Source of the DNA: Tachypleus tridentatus | Taxonomy: Eukaryota; Arthropoda; Merostomata; Xiphosura; Limulidae | NCBI RefSeq assembly: GCF_004210375.1 | Contig: NC_134827.1 | Span: 100,797,285 to 100,861,284, forward strand | Reading direction: 5' to 3' | DNA length: 64,000 nt | Shown here: positions 35,086 to 47,722 of the stretch, piece after piece | How positions within the stretch are numbered: position 1 is the stretch's first letter | How the letters are laid out: each line of letters starts with the position of its first letter | Made by a program: the position numbers and the translations under genes | The notes under the pieces: model-generated | What the model saw: only the letters and a program-made list of their open reading frames with translations | Database searches by the model: none | Told to the model about the DNA's origin: nothing

Positions 35086-35712
35086 GTAATGTATTCAGAA
35101 ATACAATAATAGGATCATTTTTTTTCCCTATTGGGCATTTTTGGAGTACAAAAAATTAAAAACTCTTCGGTTATACAAACGAACAAAGATAACAAAATAA
35201 TAATAATAAGTTTAGAAATTGATCTGTATGGGTGTGCTATTTCATATAAAAAGTTTTTCATCTGTTAAAAAATTCTGACGTAGAAGCAGTAAGAATTATT
35301 ATTATTAAACTGTAAGTTTTTAAAAACTAGATACGAGTTTCACTGAATACTCCATTTTCAACATGATTTTAATGCTTTATTTTGTTAATACTGAATATAT
35401 GAGGAACAGTTCCTGTATTTATGAAATATTATTTTGAAGTGACATTAAAGCACGATTACATTTTATACGCCATATTAGTTTGAACCGTGAATGAAAGAAT
35501 TGAGATCTGTATTTCTATCTACCGTTGCAGGGTTTTTGTTACTTCTTAATCATATATATCTTATACAAAGAACTTGTCAAACTAAGTAATTTTTGTCTTT
35601 ATTCAAACCATTGGGCCTGCGAAAGGTAGCGTTTTTTAAATACATTTACCTATTTATCTATGCGAAAATAAAATCAATTATTCATCAAATATACTTTATT
35701 TATCTGTTCTAG

Positions 35713-35827
35713 CTAGCAATTCATATACTGTACTTTCGACTAGAGAATAGCTTCAACTGTTTCAATGACCATCTGTTTCTAGAAGACAAATTTTACTGTG
35801 GAGGGATGCTACGTTCAAATCAAGTTA
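35713..35827 (+). CDS. Gene B exon: CUB7, second quarter
   Basis: Acceptor TCTGTTCTAG, phase 0, then L-A-I-H-I-L-Y-F-R-L-E-N, NCFNDHLFLEDKFYCG, MLRSNQV. It aligns without gaps to the FD(V/I)E...CG part of the undivided exons. Donor A|GTAAGT after 35827, phase 1; a MITE begins six bases into the intron. Confidence 0.82.
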
Positions 35828-35833
35828 GTAAGT

Positions 35834-36161
35834 ACCGTATTGGCCCGATTATAGGGCGATTTTGAGTATAAGGTGACCTTGTTTTCAAAAATAGGAGAGA
35901 AAAATTGAGTCTCGTAAAGTCATTTTTTAGGTCCACAAAATCAATACTGCAACTGAACAGCTTGCAGGTATATTAGTTGCAATAATTAGCGATGATCTTG
36001 AGCAGACATCTGGTGTGCATGCGTAGACAGATGCTATCTGGACATTTAGGAATGCGAATGGGAAAGGACCTGTGGTGTGCCGCGATTATAAGGCGAATAT
36101 TAATTTCAGGGCCGAATTATTAATAAAAAAAGCATCGCCTTATAATCGATCCAACACGGTA
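35834..36161. mobile_element. MITE with CCGTATTGG-type inverted termini
   Basis: CCGTATTGGCCCGATTATAG at the left matches CTTATAATCGATCCAACACG at the right as an inverted repeat of about 26 bp; TA flanks both ends (35833-35834, 36160-36161). An inner palindromic GATTATAAGGCGA block recurs. It begins six bases into the intron after exon 35713-35827. Confidence 0.75.
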
Positions 36162-37096
36162 ATACCTGATTTTAATTTTAAAGTGACAAGATTTTTACTA
36201 TAACTAAGAAAAACGAATAGTTTATATACAGGGGCATTGCACACTAAGTTTTGTTTATACTGATTTTTTTATATTAAAATTTTTAATGAAGCTTACACCT
36301 CACAGTTAAAATCAAATATTCTAAATGACGTACTAATAGTTTATATATTGAAAGAAGGAAATATTTTCTCAAGAAACTGACATTTTGTTTTTCTGATAAA
36401 TATCGATTTAAAGTGACTGAAAACGTCATTAAGATAATACTATCCATGAGATCTGTATGATAAATTGAGGGTTGAATTCGAAACTACATACTCTTAGTAT
36501 ACAGTTAAAATATACTTCAAGGTAAAATGTGTTGAATGATCTTAAAGTAAGCTGCTTAGATGAAGAACAAAGAAGCTCATCGAACTAAGTGGCCAAGGTT
36601 TCTTTGTTAGCAGAATGTCTTGAGAAACTTGAAACAGTCTTTACCACTTTCTAATGTAATGAGGGATCTTTTAATGGTTTATAAAAGCAAACCTATTAGT
36701 TGATTCTATTAATCGCTTCTATTTTCCTCGATTTCTCAACTCAATCAGTAGAATCCAGTTTTGCAGAGTTAATATAAGCCTAATGGGTGGAACTTGCTTT
36801 GTTGTGAATTAAATTATTTACTTAGTGTTTTCAGATAAAGCTTTCCATGCACGAAGAGAACTTTTATATGTTACATGTTTGTATTAATAGTAACATAAAT
36901 GTGGCAACATTGATAAGAGTTCAAAATAGGTCAAACTCATCCATTCCTTTTGTCCAAACTGACAGATCTTTTCAATGACGTTTTTGTGTTAAAAGTAAAT
37001 TTTGCCTTTTAAATTTATTTTTCTCCTTGTACCTTTTGAGAAAAAAATCCCTGTACGTGTACAGTTTTAACAAGAATGTACGTTTTGCGAATGCAG
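36162..37096 (+). other. Intron inside CUB7, unique sequence
   Basis: AT-rich, no repeat recognised. Confidence 0.5.
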
Positions 37097-37231
37097 TCAC
37101 ATTTGACTTTCCTGGATGGAAGAAAGAATTTAAAATGTATTTTCGGACCAATAACAAAGTGAACAACATAGGTTTCCGGATACGTGTACGACAGCAGACA
37201 TACTGTGGCAGTTTTAGTGACCGACTACAAG
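37097..37231 (+). CDS. Gene B exon: CUB7, second half
   Basis: Acceptor GCGAATGCAG, then T-F-D-F-P-G-W-K-K-E-F-K-M-Y-F-R-T-N and NNIGFRIRVRQQTYC. Donor G|GTAAGA after 37231, phase 1, 135 nt. The open frame extends further upstream (from 37027), but only the acceptor at 37096 gives phase 1 and aligns with siblings. Confidence 0.84.
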
Positions 37232-37619
37232 GTAAGAACACTTAACTAGACTTATATAACAAATATTTAATTAAGTTAACTTATATTTCCAGATACTTGA
37301 ACATATGGAATCAGAACTTCATTAATCTTTGTCAATAAAATAATTAGGTTGACGTCATGATTTGTGGTTTAAATTTTAATATCTATAATAAAAAACACTT
37401 TTGTTGACCACAACTTGATGTTTTTTAGTTTTCAAGCCCTCTTTGAGTTTTTAATTATTAGTAGTTCTTAAGCTCAACTCTAAAATCCTTTAAATTAAAC
37501 ATAACGTTTCAATGAAATATGAATCGCTAGAATACTTGTTATACATGTGTTTATTATTTATTTACACAATGAACTGTGGATAAATTTATAATTTATTGGT
37601 AGAAATGATGTCTATATTT

Positions 37620-38531
37620 ATTATTTATTAGTAGAAAGAACACTGACTACACTTATGATTTACTGACCGAAAGAACACTGACTACACTTATGATTTACTG
37701 ACCGAAAGAACACTGACTACACTTATGAGTTATTGATATAAAGAACGCTGACTACACTTATGAGTTATTGATATAAAGAACACTGACTACAATTATGAGT
37801 TATTGATATAAAGAACGCTGACTACACTTATGAGTTATTGGTATAAAGAACGCTGACTACACTTATGAGTTATTGATATAAAGAACACTGACTACACTTA
37901 TGAGTTATTGATATAAAGAACACTGACTACACTTATGAGTTATTGATATAAAGAACGCTGACTACACTTATGAGTTATTGATATAAAGAACTCTGACTAC
38001 ACTTATGAGTTATTGATATAAAGAACACTGACTACACTTATGAGTTATTGATATAAAGAACGCTGACTACACTTATGAGTTATTGATATAAAGAACGCGG
38101 ACTACACTTATGAGTTATTGATATAAAGAACACTGACTACACTTATGAGTTATTGATATAAAGAACGCTGACTACACTTATGAGTTATTGATATAAAGAA
38201 CACTGACTACACTTATGAGTTATTGATATAAAGAACGCTGACTACACTTATGAGTTATTGATATAAAGAACGCTGACTACACTTATGAGTTATTGATATA
38301 AAGAACACTGACTACACTTATGAGTTATTGATATAAAGAACGCTGACTACACTTATGAGTTATTGATATAAAGAACGCTGACTACACTTATGAGTTATTA
38401 ATATAAAGAACGTTGACTACACTTATGAGTTATTGATATAAAGAACGTTGACTACACTTATGAGTTATTGATATAAAGAACGTTGACTACACTTATGAGT
38501 TATTGATATAAAGAACACTGAGTACACTTAT
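37620..38531 (+). repeat. Minisatellite array, 35-bp unit, about 26 copies
   Basis: Unit ACTACACTTATGAGTTATTG plus ATATAAAGAACGCTG; C/T and G/A variants at the AACGCTG site. Early copies differ (GATTTACTGACCGAAAG). Intron between CUB7 and CUB8. Confidence 0.95.
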
Positions 38532-38598
38532 CCATAATTTTGCTCCATAATTTTCTGACTTATTTTTTTATTCCATGAGGAACTTACATTTTGAAATA

Positions 38599-38872
38599 GG
38601 CCCAGCATGGCCAGGTGGTTAGGGTACTCGACTCGTAATCTGAGGGTCGCGGGTTTGAATCCCGTGACAATAAATATGTTCACAGTAGTAGCTGTGGGAG
38701 TGTAATGTTGTAATGGTCAATCCCGCTATTCATTGGTAAAAGAGTAGGCCAAGAGTTGGCGGCGGGTGATGATGACCAGCTGCCTTCTCTCTAGTCTTAC
38801 GTTGCTAAATTAGGGACGAGTAGCACAAATAACCATCGTATAGTTGGTACAAAATTCAAACAACAAATAAAC
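38599..38872 (+). mobile_element. SINE family A between two arrays
   Basis: Diverged full-length copy (CCCAGCATGGCCAGGTGG) sitting between the 35-bp and 67-bp arrays. Confidence 0.85.
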
Positions 38873-38921
38873 ATTTTGAAACGTATGAAATATAAAAATA
38901 CAAAGTTTTTAGTAAAGTATT

Positions 38922-41900
38922 TCCACAATGACTGAGCAACATGGTGATAGGTTTAGAATGATGTGCCACGAGTTGATATACTTTGAATTCCACAATGACT
39001 GAACAACATGGTGATAGGTTTAGAATGATGTGCCACGAGTTGATATACTTTGAATTCCACAATGACTGAGCAACATGGTGATAGGTTTAGAATGATGTGC
39101 CACGAGTTGATATACTTTGAATTCCACAATGACTGAGCAACATGGTGATAGGTTTAGAATGATGTGCCACGAGTTGATATACTTTGAATTCCTCAATGAC
39201 TGAACAACATGGTGATAGGTTTAGAATGATGTGCCACGAGTTGATATACTTTGAATTCCTCAATGACTGAGCAACATGGTGATAGGTTTAGAATGATGTG
39301 CCACGAGTTGATATACTTTGAATTCCTCAATGACTGAGCAACATGGTGATAGGTTTAGAATGATGTGCCACGAGTTGATATACTTTGAATTCCACAATGA
39401 CTGAGCAACATGGTGATAGGTTTAGAATGATGTGCCACGAGTTGATATACTTTGAATTCCACAATGACTGAACAACATGGTGATAGGTTTAGAATGATGT
39501 GCCACGAGTTGATATACTTTGAATTCCACAATGACTGAACAACATGGTGATAGGTTTAGAATGATGTGCCACGAGTTGATATACTTTGAATTCCTCAATG
39601 ACTGAACAACATGGTGATAGGTTTAGAATGATGTGCCACGAGTTGATATACTTTGAATTCCACAATGACTGAGCAACATGGTGATAGGTTTAGAATGATG
39701 TGCCACGAGTTGATATACTTTGAATTCCTCAATGACTGAACAACATGGTGATAGGTTTAGAATGATGTGCCACGGGTTGATATACTTTGAATTCCACAAT
39801 GACTGAGCAACATGGTGATAGGTTTAGAATGATGTGCCACGAGTTGATATACTTTGAATTCCACAATGGCTGAACAACATGGTGATAGGTTTAGAATGAT
39901 GTGCCACGAGTTGATATACTTTGAATTCCTCAATGACTGAACAACATGGTGATAGGTTTAGAATGATGTGCCACGAGTTGATATACTTTGAATTCGTCAA
40001 TGACTGAACAACATGGTGATAGGTTTAGAATGATGTGCCACGAGTTGATATACTTTGAATTCCACAATGACTGAGCAACATGGTGATAGGTTTAGAATGA
40101 TGTGCCACGAGTTGATATACTTTGAATTCCTCAATGACTGAACAACATGGTGATAGGTTTAGAATGATGTGCCACGAGTTGATATACTTTGAATTCCACA
40201 ATGACTGAGCAACATGGTGATAGGTTTAGAATGATGTGCCACGAGTTGATATACTTTGAATTCCACAATGACTGAACAACATGGTGATAGGTTTAGAATG
40301 ATGTGCCACGAGTTGATATACTTTGAATTCCTCAATGACTGAACAACATGGTGATAGGTTTAGAATGATGTGCCACGAGTTGATATACTTTGAATTCCTC
40401 AATGACTGAGCAACATGGTGATAGGTTTAGAATGATGTGCCACGAGTTGATATACTTTGAATTCCACAATGACTGAGCAACATGGTGATAGGTTTAGAAT
40501 GATGTGCCACGAGTTGATATACTTTGAATTCCACAATGACTGAGCAACATGGTGATAGGTTTAGAATGATGTGCCACGAGTTGATATACTTTGAATTCCT
40601 CAATGACTGAACAACATGGTGATAGGTTTAGAATGATGTGCCACGAGTTGATATACTTTGAATTCCACAATGACTGAGCAACATGGTGATAGGTTTAGAA
40701 TGATGTGCCACGAGTTGATATACTTTGAATTCCTCAATGACTGAACAACACGGTGATAGGTTTAGAATGTTGTGCCACGAGTTGATATACTTTGAATTCC
40801 ATAATGACTGAGCAACATGGTGATAGGTTTAGAATGATGTGCCACGAGTTGATATACTTTGAATTCCACAATGACTGAGCAACATGGTGATAGGTTTAGA
40901 ATGATGTGCCACGAGTTGATATACTTTGAATTCCACAATGACTGAACAACATGGTGATAGGTTTAGAATGATGTGCCACGAGTTGATATACTTTGAATTC
41001 CTCAATGACTGAACAACATGGTGATAGGTTTAGAATGATGTGCCACGAGTTGATATACTTTGAATTCCTCAATGACTGAACAACATGGTGATAGGTTTAG
41101 AATGATGTGCCACGAGTTGATATACTTTGAATTCCACAATGACTGAACAACATGGTGATAGGTTTAGAATGATGTGCCACGAGTTGATATACTTTGAATT
41201 CCTCAATGACTGAACAACATGGTGATAGGTTTAGAATGATGTGCCACGAGTTGATATACTTTGAATTCCACAATGACTGAGCAACATGGTGATAGGTTTA
41301 GAATGATGTGCCACGAGTTGATATACTTTGAATTCCTCAATGACTGAACAACATGGTGATAGGTTTAGAATGATGTGCCACGAGTTGATATACTTTGAAT
41401 TCCACAATGACTGAGCAATATGGTGATAGGTTTAGAATGATGTGCCACGAGTTGATATACTTTGAATTCCACAATAACTGAGCAACATGGTGATAGGTTT
41501 AGAATGATGTGCCACGAGTTGATATACTTTGAATTCCTCAATGACTGAACAACATGGTGATAGGTTTAGAATGATGTGCCACGAGTTGATATACTTTGAA
41601 TTCCACAATGACTGAGCAACATGGTGATAGGTTTAGAATGATGTGCCACGAGTTGATATACTTTGAATTCCTCAATGACTGAACAACATGGTGATAGGTT
41701 TAGAATGATGTGCCACGAGTTGATATACTTTGAATTCCACAATGACTGAGCAACATGGTGATAGGTTTAGAATGATGTGCCACGAGTTGATATACTTTGA
41801 ATTCCTCAATGACTGAACAACATGGTGATAGGTTTAGAATGATGTGCCACGAGTTGATATACTTTGAATTCCACAATGACTGAGCAACATGGTGATAGGT

Positions 41901-42943
41901 TTAGAATGATGTGCCACGAGTTGATATACTTTGAATTCCACAATGACTGAGCAACATGGTGATAGGTTTAGAATGATGTGCCACGAGTTGATATACTTTG
42001 AATTCCACAATGACTGAACAACATGGTGATAGGTTTAGAATGATGTGCCACGAGTTGATATACTTTGAATTCCTCAATGACTGAACAACATGGTGATAGG
42101 TTTAGAATGATGTGCCACGAGTTGATATACTTTGAATTCCACAATGACTGAGCAACATGGTGATAGGTTTAGAATGATGTGCCACGAGTTGATATACTTT
42201 GAATTCCTCAATGACTGAACAACATGGTGATAGGTTTAGAATGATGTGCCACGAGTTGATATACTTTGAATTCCTCAATGACTGAACAACATGGTGATAG
42301 GTTTAGAATGATATGCCACGAGTTGATATACTTTGAATTCCATAATGACTGAGCAACATGGTGATAGGTTTAGAATGATGTGCCACGAGTTGATATACTT
42401 TGAATTCCACAATGACTGAGCAACATGGTGATAGGTTTAGAATGATGTGCCACGAGTTGATATACTTTGAATTCCTCAATGACTGAACAACATGGTGATA
42501 GGTTTAGAATGATGTGCCACGAGTTGATATACTTTGAATTCCACAATGACTGAGCAACATGGTGATAGGTTTAGAATGATGTGCCACGAGTTGATATACT
42601 TTGAATTCCTCAATGACTGAACAACATGGTGATAGGTTTAGAATGATGTGCCACGAGTTGATATACTTTGAATTCCACAATGACTGAGCAACATGGTGAT
42701 AGGTTTAGAATGATGTGCCACGAGTTGATATACTTTGAATTCCACAATGACTGAGCAACATGGTGATAGGTTTAGAATGATGTGCCACGAGTTGATATAC
42801 TTTGAATTCCACAATGACTGAACAACATGGTGATAGGTTTAGAATGATGTGCCACGAGTTGATATACTTTGAATTCCACAATGACTGAACAACATGGTGA
42901 TAGGTTTAGAATGATGTGCCACGAGGTGATATACTTTGAATTC
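38922..42943 (+). repeat. Satellite-like array, 67-bp unit, about 60 copies
   Basis: Unit CACAATGACTGAGCAACATG plus GTGATAGGTTTAGAATGATG, TGCCACGAGTTGATATACTT and TGAATTC. Each unit has one GAATTC. CAC/CTC and GAG/GAA variants alternate, and the rare CATAATGACTG form recurs 1541 bp apart (23 units). Very low divergence means recent homogenisation. Confidence 0.96.
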
Positions 42944-43703
42944 ACACAACTCTTTAAATGACAGAATAAAAAACAATGACTGTTTTAATAATATCAAGTG
43001 TTTGTCATACAGTCAATTAGTTTGTGATAGTATGTTGGAGGAAGAAATGAAAGGCTTATTAATTTTTAAAATGGTATTTATTTATAAAAACAGTGTTAAA
43101 TAAAGGGAATATGTAATATACAAATAATCACAGCTAAATGGGTGTCGACAAGGGGCACTTGAACCCCTCTGGATTATTAATTTTGCGCTTCTATAGCTAT
43201 AACTTTTAATATCCTCTGGTCATCTTGCTCTCTGTAATACATCCTGTAGATAGCCATGCATACTTGACCTTTATATATGAAATAGAATTAATCTTCACCT
43301 GAATAACTAATTGTTGAGTTTCTTTATGGAACTTCCTTCTCCTAGAAAAATAAACACATTAAAAACAGTAACGTATTTATTTTTTTTATTTATGTGAATA
43401 ACACCTGTTTAGCTTTGTGCTTATTGACAAACAAATAAACTGCTAAATCAAAGTATTTTTGTAAAAATAAATAGATTTTATTGTGGCGTGGATTTTCGTA
43501 ACTGTTGTTTATCTCATTAACCTAAGGAGCCAGAGTTTCTGTCCACATTTTGAGGCAGGGATTATGTGGTTCTATGTAATACAGACATTGCCTTTTAGAT
43601 GGTCTGGTATATAAGCTTTTTCTGATACTATAGAGGTACCTGAAGCTACCATCTTAAAAAATGTCCGAAGACATTTCGTGTTAAAGTAAAAAAGTTGTAT
43701 TTT
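42944..43703 (+). other. Intron sequence before CUB8
   Basis: About 760 bp of unique AT-rich sequence between the 67-bp array and a SINE; AGCCAGAGTTTCTGTCC at 43520 begins a slightly GC-richer patch of unknown nature. Confidence 0.4.
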
Positions 43704-43714
43704 CAATATAATTG

Positions 43715-43995
43715 TTTGTTTGTTTGTTTTTGAATTTCGCACAAAGCTACTCGAGGGCTCTCTGTGTTAGCCGTCCCTAATTTAGCAGTGTAACACTAGA
43801 GGGAAGGCAGCTAGTCATCACCACCCACCGCCAAATCTTGGGTTACTCTTTGACCAACGAATAGTGGGATTGATCGTCACATTATAATGCCCCACGGCTG
43901 AAAGGGCTAGCATGTTTGGTGCGACCGGGATTCGAACCTGCGACCCTCGGATTACGAGTTTCGAACGCCTTAACACACTTGGCCATGCCGGGCCC
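43715..43995 (-). mobile_element. SINE family A with 11-bp target duplication
   Basis: CAATATAATTG at 43704-43714 and 43996-44006 flanks a full-length copy 120 bp before the CUB8 exon. Confidence 0.9.
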
Positions 43996-44126
43996 CAATA
44001 TAATTGAACAAGGGTAATAACCTGATGTTTTATGTTCCATGGAAATATTGTGAAAAATATTGCACTTTTTTAAGCATGGAATAATTTACTGACATTATTC
44101 ATCATTATTGCTAATTGCATCTGTAG

Positions 44127-44266
44127 CTGACCAACAATCGGAATCGTGTGATATACGAATACTTAGTCCTAGATCACACCTGAGAAGCCCCGGGTATCCA
44201 TGGGCCTATCCTCCGAATTTGCAATGTCGTTACACTATCGAAAAGTTTAGACCCGATGTTTGTCAG
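44127..44266 (+). CDS. Gene B exon: CUB8, first quarter, with GC donor
   Basis: Acceptor GCATCTGTAG, then D-Q-Q-S-E-S-C-D-I-R, LRSPGYPWAYPPNLQCRY, RPDVCQ. It ends CAG|GCAAGT at 44266, phase 0, the same position as the CUB7 split. No GT donor fits; reading on gives TGA within four codons. Confidence 0.82.
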
Positions 44267-44268
44267 GC
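44267..44268 (+). promoter_or_regulatory. Non-canonical GC splice donor
   Basis: The donor reads CAG|GCAAGT, a perfect match to the GC-AG subclass consensus (otherwise full complement to U1). It pairs with TTTTCTAG at 46344-46351, and the joined exons restore the CUB strand VCQ-VEVTVLDFHL. Confidence 0.7.
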
Positions 44269-44886
44269 AAGTAGGTGATTAATTATTTGTAGTCATTCAA
44301 GGTCGACTAGCGTTGTGGGGTATAGATGGACAAATGGAAATATAGACAAATAAACACATATATTTAATAGATGCTTAGAACTTCTGTACTAATGACGTTA
44401 ACTATACGTAGTAATTGAGAGTGTAAAAGGTCGGTGAACAGACAAAAGGTGAGTGGATAGTTTCGTGTGTAGATAGAGTCACAATTTGTATTAAGTGTTT
44501 GTGGTTATCTAGTGTTTCTCAACCATTGGTCTTTCATAATAACTGTACTGATTTGTGGGATTTTGGAAAAAAACCCAATAAGAAAACAAAACTGATGGAA
44601 TGTTGAGATGTAAACTGCTATAGGTTTTTATTTTACCACTGTAGATTGTGTAGGTAAGACTTTGGTCTCAAAAACGTTGTCTGTTTGTTATTCAGCACAA
44701 AGTTACACATTGGGTCATCTGTACTGCACCACTGGTTGAGAAACTCTGATACAATGAATAATTTAACTAAAGTTATAGTAAATCATGTAGAGCTTACAGT
44801 TTACTAACCACGTTCGAAATATTTCAAATGGATCAAGAATGTATATGTATTTTTAAACAGTCATTTCTAGTCACGAGTGTTATGTG

Positions 44887-45108
44887 TCCTATCCATCCAT
44901 AATTTAGCAATGTAAGAGTAGATGGAAGGCAGCTAGTCATCACCACCCACCGTCAACTCTTGGGATACTACTTTACCAACGAATAGTGAGATTAACTATC
45001 TCATTACAACACCTCCACAATTACAAAAGCAAGGATGTTTGTTAGGACAGAGATTAAAACCCCTGATCCTCAGATTACGTGTAGAGTGCTCTAACCATGC
45101 CGGGCCAG
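44887..45108 (-). mobile_element. SINE family A, decayed
   Basis: Old copy with many substitutions; ATTTAGCAATGTAAGAGTAG to CCATGCCGGGCC. Confidence 0.75.
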
Positions 45109-45279
45109 GAATGAGAGCACATCTCAAACATATGAAGTATTTTTGTATTTAATTGTTACTTAACATGTAGAGTGAAATATGTGAAAAAAATGTTGAAGCT
45201 CGAAATAGAAAATATGAGTTTCAAACACGACAAACAGTTTCATTACATGTATGTAAAAAAAAAAAATCCCTAGCGTCTG

Positions 45280-45567
45280 GTTATGGGCTTGTCAATTTGG
45301 GCATTCGACATACAGTCTGAAGGTGGTACTGTTTAATCCCATCCTCGAAAGTGCTCGCTCTATCATCCATGGGGTGTTACGATGTGACGGCCAATTTCTC
45401 TATTCATTTGTAAAAGAATAACCTTAGAGTTGGCAGTAGATGATGATGACTGGTTTCCTTCCCTCTAGTGACTGGTTTCCTTCCCTCTACTCTTATACAG
45501 CTAAGTTAGGGGTGGCCAGTGCAGATAGCTCTAAAGTAGCTTTGCGCTGAATTCGACACAAACAAAC
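45280..45567 (+). mobile_element. SINE family A, decayed, with internal duplication
   Basis: GACTGGTTTCCTTCCCTCTA is tandemly duplicated inside the body; head weakly recognisable. Confidence 0.7.
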
Positions 45568-46351
45568 CGTTTAGTTAATAAATTTAACTTATATGTTTGT
45601 GAGCATATAATAGGTAGTTTGTTCTGAACTTGGTTTGAATTAGTATTCAACTAGAACCACTCAGATTTTTGAACTTCACTGCTTTACGTAAGAGAATGTG
45701 AAAACAGAAAGAAGTAGAGATTAAATAAAAAATAACTAGTAACATATTTCACGTAAATGACGAATGAGAAATTCTGAGTTTTAATAACAATTCTTTAACT
45801 GACTTCTTTGAAGTGAAAGTGAAACTTGGTTAAAAACAATTTTTTTCAACAATGGATATTCTTAATTTATTACAAAATATGTGGTCTAGTAGTTACGATT
45901 GGATGTCACCTAGGAGGTTCATGTTTGACTTTCGTCGTGGAAATTTATATTTGATTACTTTAAAATGAATTGACTTCCTTCATGTTGTTTGTCCATCCAT
46001 CCACCCATCCACCCACTAACCCACCTACTCCTTTCGAGGAAAAGAATAAGTAATGTTAAGTGTATTAACCTTTATATGAAGTCTCTTTCAGTAAGTATCA
46101 TACTTAAGGGAAGGTCATATGTTAACAACTTGGTCGAATTAGGAGCTACACATTTCATTACCACACTCCATCTCACCTAGAGCTAAGCAAGCGAAATATT
46201 TGGGTGATCCCTAATGTGTTATAAAATTGTTAAGTTGATAAGTTACTGAATATTTATTATTAAATGTTGTTGTAGATTTTTAGTGGTAGAAGAACGTTAT
46301 TTACGTGAATAAACGGAGGAGATTAACACGTAATTATGCCTTATTTTCTAG
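45568..46351 (+). other. Intron sequence inside CUB8
   Basis: Unique; a short CCATCCACC run at 45990-46020. Nothing coding. Confidence 0.5.
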
Positions 46352-46469
46352 GTAGAGGTGACAGTTTTGGACTTCCATCTTCGATATAGTAGGAACTGCA
46401 CCAGTGATTACTTGTGTACTTGCAAAGATGGAATTCGCTTATGTGGAAAGTTACCTTCCAACACAACAT
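46352..46469 (+). CDS. Gene B exon: CUB8, second quarter
   Basis: Acceptor TTATTTTCTAG, phase 0, then V-E-V-T-V-L-D-F-H-L-R-Y-S-R-N-C, SDYLCTCKDGIRLCGKL. Two extra cysteines (LCTC) sit in the loop before LCG and may form an added disulfide. Donor T|GTGATT after 46469, phase 1. Confidence 0.82.
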
Positions 46470-46599
46470 GTGATTTTTCATTTATACTTAGATAATGTGA
46501 TTTAAAAGTGGGGAGTCCTATTTTGTTTGCTCTTTGTGTCTTGAATCGTAACCTGTCTCTAGCTTTGACTGCTCTCTGGTGTGTTAATCCGTAAGTCGA

Positions 46600-47390
46600 A
46601 ATGGTATATGTAAGTTTTCATTGTTAACCGAGAAACTCTGGTTTTGTAGAATTCCAGCCTAGCCTTAACTTTTGAGAACTGTATGGCATTAACCATAAAT
46701 CGAAACTTGATATGTCTCTTTTCGTATCAAACTGACAAACATTCACTTTTCAACCTAGCCCTAATTTTGAGAACTGTATGGTGTTAACCATAGATCGAAA
46801 CTTGATATGTCAGTTTTCGTATCAAACCGATAAACATGCAATTTACAACCTAGCCCTAATTTTGAGAACTGTATGGTGTTAACCATAAATCGAAATTTGA
46901 TATGTCAGTTTTCGTATCAAACCGATAAACATGCACTTTACAACCTAGCCCTAATTTTGAGAACTGTATGGTGTTAACCATAAATCGAGATTTGATATGT
47001 TAGTTTTCGTATCCAACTGATAAACATTCACTTTACAACCTAGCCCTAACTTTGAGGACTGTGTGGTGTTAACCATAAATCGAGATTTGATATGTCAGTT
47101 TTCGTATCCAACTGACAAACATGCACTTTACAACCTAGCCCTAACTTTGAGAACTGTGTGGTGTTAACCATAAATCGAAATTTGATATGTCAGTTTTCGT
47201 ATCAAACCGATAAACATGCACTTTACAACCTAGCCCTAATTTTGAGAACTGTATGGTGTTAACCATAAATCGAGATTTGATATGTTAGTTTTCGTATCCA
47301 ACTGATAAACATGCACTTTACAACCTAGCCCTAACTTTGAGGACTGTGTGGTGTTAACCGTAATTCGAAATTTTAGATGTAAATTTTCGC
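46600..47390 (+). repeat. Tandem array, about 95-bp unit, eight copies
   Basis: Units contain AACCTAGCCCTAATTTTGAG, GTGGTGTTAACCATAAATCG and ATGTCAGTTTTCGTATC. Degenerate at both ends (46540-46620). Intron between CUB8 exons 46352-46469 and 47723-47857. Confidence 0.9.
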
Positions 47391-47722
47391 AGTTAACGGA
47401 GAAAGTGTCGTTTCATATTACACACTATGATTAAAATAAACTTATCGCCACTCACCACTGACATTGTCGTTTACCATAGAATAATGAGAGTGAGTGATTA
47501 CGAATCACTAATACCATCTCAGAATTTTGACGCAAGGAAAGTTGTTTTAAAAAAAGAACTGTGTTATACATACAAATATACATATTTGTAAGAAGGTTTA
47601 GAGAATGAGGTAATAAAACTGTTACAGTAAACATTAAACAGGTCGTCCAATCATTCAATTATTGGAAAAAAAGATTACTAAGGAGTTACAACATCAGTCT
47701 GAGATCTCTATTTTGTCACTAG

